In this document: positions 35,001-43,986 of the stretch, piece after piece
Layout of the letters: every line of letters begins with the position of its first letter
Position numbering within the stretch: position 1 is the stretch's first letter
From: CAVTHW01 sp963734625
Lineage (GTDB): Bacteria > Acidobacteriota > Terriglobia > Bryobacterales > Bryobacteraceae
Length of the DNA stretch: 64,000 nt
Direction of reading: 5' to 3'
NCBI GenBank assembly: GCA_963734625.1
Contig: CAVTHW010000007.1
Coordinates: 1-64,000 of the forward strand
Position numbers and translations under genes: made by a program
Notes under the pieces: model-generated
Seen by the model: only the letters and a program-made list of their open reading frames with translations
What the model was told of the DNA's origin: nothing
Databases searched by the model: none

Positions 35001-36686
35001 TTGGGCATCGCCGCTGACTTTGTACTCATTGTCCTCGCCGGCCTCGTGGGCGGCTTGCTTGCCCGCACGCTGCGTGTTCCGCTGCTGGTCGGCTATGTAG
35101 CCGCCGGTGTGCTGGTCGGTCCCTATACCGCCGGGCCCACAGTGGTCCAAGTTCACGACATTGAACAACTGGCTGACATCGGCGTAGCGCTGCTGCTCTT
35201 CTCCCTCGGCTTGGAAATGTCCTTTCGGGACCTGCAGCCGGTTCGCCGAATTGCCTTGATCGGCGGACCGATTCAGATTGTTCTGACTACCGCCCTCGCT
35301 GCTGTGGCCGGCGTAAAGGCGATTGGAATGCCGGTGACCGAGGCGATCTGGTTTGGCGCGATGATCTCCCTGTCCAGCACGGTGGTTGTGCTCAAAACCT
35401 TGTCGGCAGCGGGCCTGACGTCTACCTTGGCCAGCCGGGTGATGATCGGCCTGCTGGTGGTTCAGGACCTGGCGGTCGTCCCGATGCTGGTCATCCTGCC
35501 CCAGATTGGGAACCTCGATCATCTCCCTTTGCAGCTCGCGCGCTCCACCGGGATCGCGATCGTGTTTCTGGCCGTCGTGGTGATTCTGGGCACCCGGCTG
35601 TTGCCCCCGCTGCTGAGGCGGGTGCTGGCTCTGGGTTCCAGGGAGTTATTCCTGGTATCCGTGGTTGCCATCGGAGTCGGTGTCGGATACGCCACGCAAC
35701 GCATGGGCCTCTCGTTTGCATTGGGCGCTTTCATCGCGGGCCTAATTCTCGGTGAATCGGAATTCAGCCATCAAGCCCTGAGCGACGTGGTCCCAGTTCG
35801 CGACATCTTCGGACTGCTTTTCTTCGTTACGGTAGGGATGCTGCTCGATCCGCGCTATGCCATTGCCCATGCCGCCCAAGTCGCCGTGATCGTTATCTTG
35901 ATCTTCCTCGGAAAATCATTGATCCTGGGCGGCTTGGCGAGGGCGTTCGGCTATGTCAACATGGCCCCCTGGATCGTCGGGCTAGGCCTGTCTCAAGTCG
36001 GCGAGTTCTCCTTCGTGCTCGCGCGGAGCGGAGTTGGCTCCGGTCTGCTTTCAAAACATACCTACGATCTTGCGCTGACGTGCACTGTCGTCACAATGGC
36101 CCTTTCCCCACTCGTAGCCGGCCTGGCGCTTCCCCTGGGGCGCGTGTGGCGGGCATGGCGCAAGCCGGCCACGGCGCCCGCACGGATCGATCTTCCAACG
36201 GAAGCGCTCCGGGAGCACATCGTCATTGCCGGTTATGGACGGAGCGGAAAAGCCGTCGCCCGCGTCCTCCGGGCGGCTGAAATCCCGCTGGTCGTTGTAG
36301 AGCTGAACCATGCCTTGTTCAGCGACCTCGATGCACACGGCCTCCGGGGAGTCTGGGGCGATATCACCAGTGAAGAAATCCTGCGTGCGGCCCAGGTTGA
36401 GAGTGCGCGTATTCTGGTGCTGACTATGCCGGACCTCGGCACTGTCCACTTGAGTGTCGATCGCGCGAGGCGCCTGAACCCAAGAGTGGTCGTGATCGCG
36501 CGCGCTGCTCAATCCCATCTCGTCGCCGAATTGGGCAAACTGGGCGTCGATGCCGTGGTCCAGGCGGAGTTCGAAGGGGGCGTGGAAATGGTCCGCCAGG
36601 CTTTGGTTCGATATTCAGCCGACAGCGCAACAACCTCGCGCCTGGTCTCCGAGGTCAGGAATGAGTTCTACGGCGGCTCCGGCTAG
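35001..36686 (+). CDS. KefB/CPA2-type monovalent cation:proton antiporter
   Basis: About 561 residues from the TTG at 35001; in-frame starts at 34836 and 34863 would add 46-55 residues that overlap the divergent promoter. An N-terminal CPA2 exchanger domain with about 12 helices (VPLLVGYVAAGVLVGP; GLSFALGAFIAGLILGESEF) is followed by a TrkA-N/RCK nucleotide-binding domain with the Rossmann motif IVIAGYGRSGKAVAR. Family members exchange K+ or Na+ for H+ and are gated by nucleotide or glutathione. GGAAGGA lies about 12 bases before the chosen start; the start is uncertain, the family is not. Confidence 0.9.
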   Translation: MGIAADFVLIVLAGLVGGLLARTLRVPLLVGYVAAGVLVGPYTAGPTVVQVHDIEQLADIGVALLLFSLGLEMSFRDLQPVRRIALIGGPIQIVLTTALAAVAGVKAIGMPVTEAIWFGAMISLSSTVVVLKTLSAAGLTSTLASRVMIGLLVVQDLAVVPMLVILPQIGNLDHLPLQLARSTGIAIVFLAVVVILGTRLLPPLLRRVLALGSRELFLVSVVAIGVGVGYATQRMGLSFALGAFIAGLILGESEFSHQALSDVVPVRDIFGLLFFVTVGMLLDPRYAIAHAAQVAVIVILIFLGKSLILGGLARAFGYVNMAPWIVGLGLSQVGEFSFVLARSGVGSGLLSKHTYDLALTCTVVTMALSPLVAGLALPLGRVWRAWRKPATAPARIDLPTEALREHIVIAGYGRSGKAVARVLRAAEIPLVVVELNHALFSDLDAHGLRGVWGDITSEEILRAAQVESARILVLTMPDLGTVHLSVDRARRLNPRVVVIARAAQSHLVAELGKLGVDAVVQAEFEGGVEMVRQALVRYSADSATTSRLVSEVRNEFYGGSG

Positions 36687-36783
36687 ATTTATCAAAGGCT
36701 TACAGGCACGGCTCGATCACTCTTGGATCTTGCACTCCAGCGGGTCTGAACTTCATCTAATTATCTAGAGGATGGGTTCCCTT

Positions 36784-37455
36784 ATGCTGAATAAACCGGT
36801 CTTTCGCCGGCTGACAGTCCTTGTTTTCGCTCTCTTGGCGATAGGAGGCAATGTGATTCCCGCCGACAGGAAAGTATTTCCCGACCCCGCCGTTGACGTC
36901 AAGCGCGCTGCGGGCAAACAGACTGCCGTCCTCGCCGGCGGCTGCTTCTGGTGCATGGAAGCCGTCTTCCAAATCATGGAGGGCGTCGACGATGTTATGT
37001 CCGGCTATTCCGGCGGCACCAAAGAAACGGCCAAGTACGACATCGTTTCCACCGGACGCACCGGCCACGCCGAAGCCATTCTCATCACTTACGACCCGGC
37101 TAAAACCTCCTACGGTCAGCTCCTCAAGATCTTCTTCAGTGTCGCCCATGACCCCACCACCCTCAACCGCCAGGGCCCTGACACCGGCCCCCAATACCGC
37201 AGCGCCATCTTCTACGCCAACGAGGAGCAGAAGCGTGTCGCCGAGGCCTACATCAAGCAGATCAACGATTCGCATGTCCTCCGCAACCCGATCGTGACCC
37301 AGGTCGTGCCCCTCGACAAGTTCTACACGGCCGAGGCCTACCACCAGAACTACGCCGCTCTGAACCGCTCCAACCCTTACATCGTGAACGTCTCCGACCC
37401 CAAGGTCGAGAAGCTCAAGAAGATGTATCCTGGCTGTGTCCGCCAGCGGAAATAG
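36784..37455 (+). CDS. msrA: secreted peptide-methionine (S)-S-oxide reductase MsrA
   Basis: A 223-residue protein with an N-terminal signal sequence (LTVLVFALLAIGGNVIPAD) and a full MsrA domain. The catalytic cysteine is in AGGCFWCMEAVF. Further family blocks are GHAEAILITYDP and FFSVAHDPTTLNRQGPDTGP, with C-terminal cysteine CVRQRK as a possible resolving residue. It repairs S-sulfoxides of methionine, here probably in the periplasm. ATG 36784 is preferred because the AGAGG site abuts ATG 36772 too closely. It is followed 20 bases later by photolyase, a pairing that suggests damage repair. Confidence 0.95.
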   Translation: MLNKPVFRRLTVLVFALLAIGGNVIPADRKVFPDPAVDVKRAAGKQTAVLAGGCFWCMEAVFQIMEGVDDVMSGYSGGTKETAKYDIVSTGRTGHAEAILITYDPAKTSYGQLLKIFFSVAHDPTTLNRQGPDTGPQYRSAIFYANEEQKRVAEAYIKQINDSHVLRNPIVTQVVPLDKFYTAEAYHQNYAALNRSNPYIVNVSDPKVEKLKKMYPGCVRQRK

Positions 37456-37475
37456 CCTTGACACTCGTGACAGGC

Positions 37476-38837
37476 ATGACCGGAGCACCGGTCTTGGTTT
37501 GGTTTAGGCAGGATCTGCGTTTGTCAGACAACCCCGCCATTGCAGCCGCTTTGGAGCGACGCTCCCCGGTGATCCCGGTGTTCATCTGGGCTCCCGAGGA
37601 AGAAGGGGCCTGGCCCCCGGGAGCAGCCTCGAGATGGTGGCTGGGCCGCTCGCTGGCGCAGCTCGGTGAGGAGCTTGAAAAACGCGGTTCGCGGCTGATA
37701 GTCCGCCGGGGTCCGACCGCGGAGACCCTCGGCCGTCTCCTGGCGGAGTCGGGCGCCACCGCCGTGTTCTGGAATCGCCGTTATGAGCCCGCGGCCGTCG
37801 CACGTGACAGCCAACTGCAGTCGCAGTTGCGCGGGCGTGGGTTGCTCGCCGAGAGCTTCAATGGGAGCCTGCTGTTTGAACCATCGACGGTTCTGAACCA
37901 GAACGGACAGCCGTTCCAGATCTTCACGGCGTTCTGGCGAGCCTGTCTGGCCAAACCGGCGCCGCAGTCTTCGGCGAACGCGCCGAAACGCCTGCTATCG
38001 CCAGACAACTGGCCCCGCTCGTTGAACCTTCCGGAACTCGGCTTGGAACCGGCGGCGGACTGGGCAAGCGGGTTTCAAGAGGTCTGGCAGCCGGGTGAAT
38101 CCGGAGCCGCACGCCAACTGAAACGGTTCGTACGGGAAGCTCTTGTGGACTATCCGGTGAAACGTGACAGGCCCGGCGTCGCAGGCACATCGCGGCTTTC
38201 TCCGCACCTGCACTTCGGTGAAATTAGTCCCGGACAGGTTTGGCGTGCAGCCCTTGGGATGATGAACGAAGACCCCGTGGCCTGCCAAGCCTACCTCCGG
38301 CAGATTGGCTGGCGCGAGTTTGCGTACTACTTGTTGCATCATCATCCGGAATCTCCGCACCAGGCTCTCCGCCACGAATTCGACGACTTCCCTTGGCGTC
38401 TCGACCCGAAACGGTTAGAGGCGTGGAAACGAGGCCGGACTGGTTACCCGCTCGTGGATGCGGGCATGCGTGAGTTGTGGCGCACGGGCTGGATGCACAA
38501 CCGGGTCAGGATGGTGGTGGCTTCGTTCCTGGTCAAGCACCTGCTGATCGGTTGGCAGGAGGGCGCGGCCTGGTTTTGGGACACTCTGGTGGATGCCGAT
38601 CTGGCCAACAACTCGCTAGGCTGGCAATGGGTCGCGGGCTGTGGCGCGGATGCGGCCCCTTACTTCCGAATCTTCAATCCTTCAATTCAGGCTGAGAAGT
38701 TCGATCCTCAGGGCGAGTACCGGCGCCGTTGGGTTCCGGAGCTGGAAGCTGGCCAGAAGTATCCACCTCCGATCGTCGACCACAACGCGGCCCGCGACCG
38801 CGCGCTCGAGGCGCTGGCTAGTATTAGGAGAAGATGA
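37476..38837 (+). CDS. phr: deoxyribodipyrimidine photolyase (cryptochrome family)
   Basis: A 453-residue class I CPD photolyase, which uses blue light and FADH to split cyclobutane pyrimidine dimers. The antenna-binding domain starts LVWFRQDLRLSDNPA. The C-terminal FAD domain has SRLSPHLHFGEISP, WREFAYYLL and the signature NNSLGWQWVAGCGADAAPYF. The ATG at 37476 is chosen; TTG 37458 is an alternative. The stop overlaps the start of the next gene (ATGA). Length is normal. Confidence 0.95.
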   Translation: MTGAPVLVWFRQDLRLSDNPAIAAALERRSPVIPVFIWAPEEEGAWPPGAASRWWLGRSLAQLGEELEKRGSRLIVRRGPTAETLGRLLAESGATAVFWNRRYEPAAVARDSQLQSQLRGRGLLAESFNGSLLFEPSTVLNQNGQPFQIFTAFWRACLAKPAPQSSANAPKRLLSPDNWPRSLNLPELGLEPAADWASGFQEVWQPGESGAARQLKRFVREALVDYPVKRDRPGVAGTSRLSPHLHFGEISPGQVWRAALGMMNEDPVACQAYLRQIGWREFAYYLLHHHPESPHQALRHEFDDFPWRLDPKRLEAWKRGRTGYPLVDAGMRELWRTGWMHNRVRMVVASFLVKHLLIGWQEGAAWFWDTLVDADLANNSLGWQWVAGCGADAAPYFRIFNPSIQAEKFDPQGEYRRRWVPELEAGQKYPPPIVDHNAARDRALEALASIRRR

Positions 38838-40232
38838 AGCCTCTGATCCTGGTTACCGGCGCCACCGGTTACGTCGGAGGGCGGCTGTTGAAGGCTCTGC
38901 TGGTTGCCGGGAATCGGGTTCGCTGTCTGGCGCGACGGCCGGATGGCGCTGCGGATTCCGGGGATGGCTGGGGTGGAAGTTGTTGCTGGCGACGTTCTTG
39001 ACCCGGCCTCGCTGCGCACGGCGCTGGCGGGCGTGCACACCGCCTTCTATCTGGTTCACTCGATGGGCTCGGCGGGGTCCTTCGAGGAAGAGGACCGGCG
39101 GGCGGCTCGGAACTTCGCCGACGCTGCGCGCGACCTCGGGGTGAGCCGCATCATTTATCTAGGTGGGCTGGGCGAAAGCTCCCCAACGCTTTCGCCGCAC
39201 TTGCGCAGTCGCCACGAGGTCGGCGAGATACTGCGTTCATCCGGCCGTCTGGTTATCGAGTTTCGCGCCTCCGTCGTAATCGGATCAGGCAGTCTGTCCT
39301 TCGAGATGATTCGAGCCCTGGTCGAACGTCTGCCGGTGATGATCGCTCCGCGCTGGGTCTCGATTCCCGCGCAGCCTATCGCCATCCAGGATCTGCTCGA
39401 GTATCTGCTCGCGGCGATGGATTTGCCCTGTCAGGAAAACCGAGTCTTCGAAATCGGCGGGGCTGACCAGGTCTCCTATGGCGGCTTGATGTTGGAATAC
39501 GCACGCCAGCGCGGACTCAAGAGGTTCATCCTCCCCGTGCCCTTTCTGACTCCCCGGCTGTCCAGCCTGTGGTTGGGACTGGTCACGCCTCTGTACGTTC
39601 GAGTCGGCCGCAAGCTGATCGACAGCATCCGCCATCCCACCGTCGTGAAGGATCGCTCGGCTCTGACCGAATTCAAGGTCCGCCCCGTGGGATACCGCGA
39701 GGCCATCGCTGCCGCCTTCCGCGCGGAGGATCAGGTGGATGACTGGGCAGATCCCTCGGCCGCTTCAAGTTCGCGCTTCGTATATTCCCTGAGAATCACC
39801 GTCAACGCGCCCCCCGATAAAGCGTTCGCGCCGATTCGCAGGATCGGAGGTGCGACTGGCTGGTACTACGCCAACTGGCTCTGGCATCTGCGGGGCGCCG
39901 TGGACATCTGGATGGGCGGGCTTGGACTAAATCCCGGCCGCAGGCATCCCGACCAACTCGAAGCCGGCGATATCGTGGATTGCTGGCAAGTGGAAGCCTA
40001 CCACCCGAACCACCGCCTCCTTCTGGCAGCGCGTATGAAAATTCCGGGACGAGCCTGGCTGGAGTTTCGCGTAGACGCTGATGGCTCGAATTCGGTGATA
40101 CGGCAAACCGCGGTCTTCGATCCGCGCGGACTCTTGGGCCGCGCCTACTGGTATGTTTCCTGGCCGGTGCACCGCATCCTTTTCGCGGGGATGCTCAACG
40201 AGATCGGGCGGGTTGTGCGCGGCGGTTCTTAA
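38834..40232 (+). CDS. SDR/NAD(P)-binding protein with DUF2867, frameshifted
   Basis: The ATG at 38834 overlaps the photolyase stop and begins an intact Rossmann fold (ILVTGATGYVGGRLLKALL, then NRVRCLARRPD). Near 38950 the frame changes, and the rest is open from the new frame to 40232: GVEVVAGDVLDPASLRTALA, then AFYLVHSMG and ARDLGVSRIIYLGGLGE. The C-terminal 150 residues are a DUF2867 domain (FAPIRRIGGATGWYYANWLW; PGRAWLEFRVDADG). Members are NAD(P)H-binding oxidoreductases of unknown substrate. A start at 38904 would remove the nucleotide-binding loop, so I think the gene is one unit with a single-base lesion. It is possibly co-transcribed with phr. Confidence 0.85.
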
Positions 40233-40249
40233 ATGGCCGTCTAAGCCGT

Positions 40250-40759
40250 CTACTTCGCCCGCTTCACCGCGGCTGCCAGGCCCGGATATGGGTTGACTGC
40301 CTTCCCCTTCCACCACAGCCCTTCCGGCCCCAACTCGAAGATCGCAAAATGCAAGTGTGGCGTGAGCGGATTCGCATTTCCCGTGGATCCCACAAAACCG
40401 ATGACGTCCCCACGCCCCACCCGCATTCCCTCCCGCAACCCTTCCGCGTACCCGTCCAAGTGCGCGTAGTAGTAGCAATACACTCCCAGTTCGTCGAACT
40501 CGTATATCGTGTTGCCGCCCGGTTTGCTGAGAAACAGTTTGCGGATGGTCCCGGATACCACCGCATGCACGGGTGTCCCTCTCGGCTCCAGAATGTCGAT
40601 CGCCTCATGCGGACGTCCACTGTGAACCTCTTCGAAGGCATCCCGCAGATTCGCCAGGCCGAGTCCGCGCATGGGTAGACCCATCTCGAGAATGGAAGAA
40701 GTCGCGCCCACAGCGAGCAACACTGGCAACAGCCCGGCAATGCAAATCCAACGCCTCAA
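40250..40759 (-). CDS. M23 peptidoglycan endopeptidase
   Basis: A 169-residue secreted LytM/M23 domain protein. The TTG start has GGAGG seven bases upstream, inside the end of the preceding gene, and opens a signal sequence (WICIAGLLPVLLAVGATSS). Zinc ligands and catalytic residues are in RPHEAIDIL (H and D), YYAHLDGYAEG (H) and TPHLHFAIFE (HxH). Such enzymes cut peptide cross-links in peptidoglycan. Two bases separate it from the L,D-transpeptidase gene, so the pair is a cell-wall remodelling operon. Confidence 0.92.
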   Translation of the reverse strand: MRRWICIAGLLPVLLAVGATSSILEMGLPMRGLGLANLRDAFEEVHSGRPHEAIDILEPRGTPVHAVVSGTIRKLFLSKPGGNTIYEFDELGVYCYYYAHLDGYAEGLREGMRVGRGDVIGFVGSTGNANPLTPHLHFAIFELGPEGLWWKGKAVNPYPGLAAAVKRAK

Positions 40760-40761
40760 CG

Positions 40762-41709
40762 TTATTCCTCCAGGACGACCGGTGTGCCCCGTCGAACCAT
40801 GTGCGACAGTTCCTTCACATCCCAGTTCGTCAGCCGGATGCACCCGGCCGATTCGGTGTGCCGGATATTTCCCGGATCCGGTGTCCCATGGATTCCATAA
40901 TTCTCCTTCGAGAGGCCGATCCACGCGGCGCCGGCGGGATTGTTCGGACCCGGCGGCAGTATTGCTTTCGCTTTTTTCGGGTCCGCGTTCCAGAATCGCT
41001 CCGGGTCATAGTTGAACCACGGATTCTGCACAACGCCCGTGATGATCCAGTTGCCGATCGGCAGCGGATCGTGCGTGCCCCCAATGGTGGCCGGATACCG
41101 TGCCAGTTCCTTTCCGCCGGCACCGTAGGCGATTAATGTGCGTTTTGCCCCCGACACCACCAGGCGTATCGCCCGGCGCACAGCCGTGCGCCGCACATTC
41201 GGCACGCTGATCCGCTCCCCCGCCGTGCCCAGTTTCTTGCCGGGATTCAACTCGGCCAGCAGCTTCGGCGAGCTATGGAATCTCTCGCCCAGTTTCTCTT
41301 CCGGCGTTTCGAAGCCAAGCCACTTCATCTTCGCCTTTTCCTGGGTGTCGGCCGGTACTGGTTGGAACGGACCCTTCTCATCCGCTTGGGTAATCGTGTA
41401 GGTCATTAGCAGTGGCCGGGCGTCGCTATCGAGCAGGCGCCACATCTCGGCATCAATTATGCCGGTCTGCTTCAGCCCGTGGTTCTCCTGATATCCCTTG
41501 ACCGCAATCCCGAGACTGTCGCCGTAGACGCCGTCAATTTCGCCCGGGGAAAAGCTGGCACGGTCCAATAGAATCTGCGCCCGCATCACTCTCGGCCCCG
41601 TTGCTCCGGGCCCCACCGCATCAGCCAGCGTTTGCGCCGATCTGCCTGCGCCCGCGCCGGCCAGCGCCAGAATCGAAGCAGTCAACGCCAGCAAACAAGT
41701 TAGGCGCAT
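40762..41709 (-). CDS. L,D-transpeptidase with peptidoglycan-binding domain
   Basis: A 315-residue exported enzyme. The signal sequence is LTCLLALTASILALAGAGA. A peptidoglycan-binding domain (LLDRASFSPGEIDGVYGDSL) lies at about residues 35-90. The C-terminal YkuD domain (about 190-315) has the catalytic motif NYGIHGTPDPGNIRHTESAG followed by CIRL, with the nucleophile cysteine. It forms 3-3 cross-links or attaches proteins to peptidoglycan. The start is uncertain because in-frame starts extend to 41850; ATG 41709 begins the signal peptide. It is coupled to the M23 gene. Confidence 0.92.
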   Translation of the reverse strand: MRLTCLLALTASILALAGAGAGRSAQTLADAVGPGATGPRVMRAQILLDRASFSPGEIDGVYGDSLGIAVKGYQENHGLKQTGIIDAEMWRLLDSDARPLLMTYTITQADEKGPFQPVPADTQEKAKMKWLGFETPEEKLGERFHSSPKLLAELNPGKKLGTAGERISVPNVRRTAVRRAIRLVVSGAKRTLIAYGAGGKELARYPATIGGTHDPLPIGNWIITGVVQNPWFNYDPERFWNADPKKAKAILPPGPNNPAGAAWIGLSKENYGIHGTPDPGNIRHTESAGCIRLTNWDVKELSHMVRRGTPVVLEE

Positions 41710-41883
41710 ACCAAACAACGAGCACTTTGCGGGCCGTTCTCTGACCACTGCTTCTTTCGCCTCCCGTGCCTGCCTGTGCATCGTCACAAGCATCACCACG
41801 GGCGCGCGTGCGGGTATCTCGCGCTGCAATTGCGGCGGCATGTGCAACAAATGCTCCGACTCTTCACTTACCGGGGAAGCGCT

Positions 41884-43986
41884 CTACTTAATCTGGATAT
41901 AAGGCGGACTCTGGGGGCTGCCGCCGCAGCTTACGAGATCGCACGAGCGGGCGCTGCGCAGCGCCAGTGCCGCAGTGGGGCAGGCCTCGGCGCAGAGTTT
42001 CGCAACCTCTCGCAGCGCTTCCGACATGGGCCGGTTGAAGGGCGCCGCCACGGTGACGTCGAACCCGCGGCCGATGGCGGTAAGCCCCAGCGCCTCGCCG
42101 GCGGCGGCCGCAATCCGCACGCACGCGTCGCACATGATGCACTTGCCCGGCTCGTAGATGATCTCGGGGTGGGACGTGTCCTGGGAGAAGCGGCGGCGCG
42201 CGCCGGCGAAGCGCCCGGGGTCGGCGCCGTATTCGGTGGCCAGCGTGCGCACGCGGCAGCAATCCGACTTGCGGCAGCCGCAGGTCAGGCAGCGGCCCGC
42301 TTCCCGGACGGCGTCCGTGCCGGACAACCCGACGGCGACTTCGTCGAAACCCTCCAGCCGCCGCTCCATTTCGATCTCCGGCAGGGGAACGCGCGTGGCC
42401 GCTTCGATACCGCGGAAGATCAGCGCCCGTTCGGCGTCATCGACCGGCTGGAACACGACCGCGGCGGATCTGGCTTCGCCCACAACCGCTTCGCCCCGAA
42501 GGTGCTGGTCGATCGAGGCCGCGGCGATTCGCCCCGCGGCCACGGCCCGGACCGCAAGGTCCGCTCCCAACATGGAGTCGCCGCCTGCAAACACTCCCGG
42601 CAGATTCGTGGACAGCGTCCGCTCGTCGGCGGCGATGCCCCAGCCAGTGACCCGCAGCCCTTCCCGTTCGGCGAGCGAACGGTCCACCGTTTGGCCGATG
42701 GCGGCGATCACGGTGGAGCATTGGATGACGTGCTCGGAGCCTTCCACGGGCATGGGCGAGCGCCGGCCCGAGGCGTCTGGCGCGCCGAGCGCCGTGCGCT
42801 GGCAAGTCAGCAGTAGTTGACCGCCTCCGTCGCGTTCCAGCCGCGTCGGGGCCTCCAGAAACTCGCACACCACGCCTTCGGCTTCGGCTTCCTCCACTTC
42901 CTGCATCAGGCAGGGCATCTCACGCCGCGTGCGGCGGTACAGGACCTTGACGCTCCGCGGGCCCAGCCGAAGGGCGGTGCGGGCGCAGTCTATCGCGGTA
43001 TTGCCTCCCCCGACCACCACGACGTCGTCTCCCAGCGCCGGAGGGTTGCCCATGGCCGCCAGCCGCAAAAACTCGACTCCCGGCAGCGCCAGTTCCTCGC
43101 CTTCACAACGCAACCCCTGGGACTGTTGCGCACCGATGGCTACGAAGACCGCATCGTGGCGGCCGCGGAGGTCGGCCAGGGAGAAGTCCCGGCCCCAGCG
43201 CGAGTTCATGCGGAACTCGGCGCCCAATTTCCGGATCACGTCGATCTCGGCGTCCAGTGCATCTTTAGGCAGACGGTAGGCGGGTATTCCGTACCGCAGC
43301 ATGCCGCCCGGAGCGGCTTCGGCGTCAAACAGGGCGCACGCGTGTCCTTTTTGCAGCAGGAAGTACGCCGCCGCCAGCCCGGCCGGGCCGGCGCCGATGA
43401 TGGCCACCGACTTGCCAGTGGCCGGCGCGCGCGGCGGCACATACGGCGCGGCCGCCTCGCGATCCAGGTCGGCGGTGTAGCGGTGCAGGGGCCCGATGGC
43501 GAGCCCTTCGTCGTATTCGGTGCGGCGGCATCCCTGCTCGCACAGCCGCGGGCAGATGCGTCCCAACGCGCCGGGGAGCGCGAGCCGCTCGGTGATGATC
43601 CGCATGGATCGCGAAACGTCTCCCGCGACGATCTCGCGCACGAAGCCGGGAATGTCCAGGCCCGCCGGGCAACGCGCCGAGCAGGGCGCCACGCATTCGC
43701 CGGCGTGGTCCGAGAGCAGTAACTCCAGCGCCACGCGCCGCGCACCGCGCACCGCCTCGCTGTCGGTGTCGACCTCCATACCCTCGGCCGCCGGCAGGGC
43801 GCAGGACGGCGAGAGGCCGCGCCGTCCTTTCACTTGCACGGCACAGACGAAACACGAAGAGGCCGGTTCGAGCCCCGGCACGTGACACAGGGTCGGGATA
43901 TGAATGTCCAGCAGGCGCGAGGCGTCAAGGACGGTGGTTCCGGGCTCCACGCTGACCTGCCGGCCGTCGATGGTCAGGGAAATCAT
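41884..43986 (-). CDS. GltD/NfnB-like NAD(P)-FAD iron-sulfur oxidoreductase
   Basis: A 700-residue cytoplasmic flavoprotein, last gene of the operon. An N-terminal [2Fe-2S] plant-type domain (VSVEPGTTVLDASRLLDIHI; ASSCFVCAV) is followed by a GltD-type Fe-S domain (CVAPCSARCPAGLDIPGFV; ICPRLCEQGCRR). Two nucleotide-binding folds come next: FAD at VAIIGAGPAGLAAAYFL and NAD(P) at VVVVGGGNTAIDCARTAL. C-terminal cysteine clusters (CLTCGCRKSDCC; CIMCDACV; CAEACPTAAL) bind more Fe-S centres. The layout resembles subunits of NADPH-dependent Fe-S reductases (SfrB, HydA/NuoG-related, NfnB). Its ATG overlaps the NuoF-like stop (ATGA), so a complex with it is likely. Confidence 0.9.
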   Translation of the reverse strand: MISLTIDGRQVSVEPGTTVLDASRLLDIHIPTLCHVPGLEPASSCFVCAVQVKGRRGLSPSCALPAAEGMEVDTDSEAVRGARRVALELLLSDHAGECVAPCSARCPAGLDIPGFVREIVAGDVSRSMRIITERLALPGALGRICPRLCEQGCRRTEYDEGLAIGPLHRYTADLDREAAAPYVPPRAPATGKSVAIIGAGPAGLAAAYFLLQKGHACALFDAEAAPGGMLRYGIPAYRLPKDALDAEIDVIRKLGAEFRMNSRWGRDFSLADLRGRHDAVFVAIGAQQSQGLRCEGEELALPGVEFLRLAAMGNPPALGDDVVVVGGGNTAIDCARTALRLGPRSVKVLYRRTRREMPCLMQEVEEAEAEGVVCEFLEAPTRLERDGGGQLLLTCQRTALGAPDASGRRSPMPVEGSEHVIQCSTVIAAIGQTVDRSLAEREGLRVTGWGIAADERTLSTNLPGVFAGGDSMLGADLAVRAVAAGRIAAASIDQHLRGEAVVGEARSAAVVFQPVDDAERALIFRGIEAATRVPLPEIEMERRLEGFDEVAVGLSGTDAVREAGRCLTCGCRKSDCCRVRTLATEYGADPGRFAGARRRFSQDTSHPEIIYEPGKCIMCDACVRIAAAAGEALGLTAIGRGFDVTVAAPFNRPMSEALREVAKLCAEACPTAALALRSARSCDLVSCGGSPQSPPYIQIK

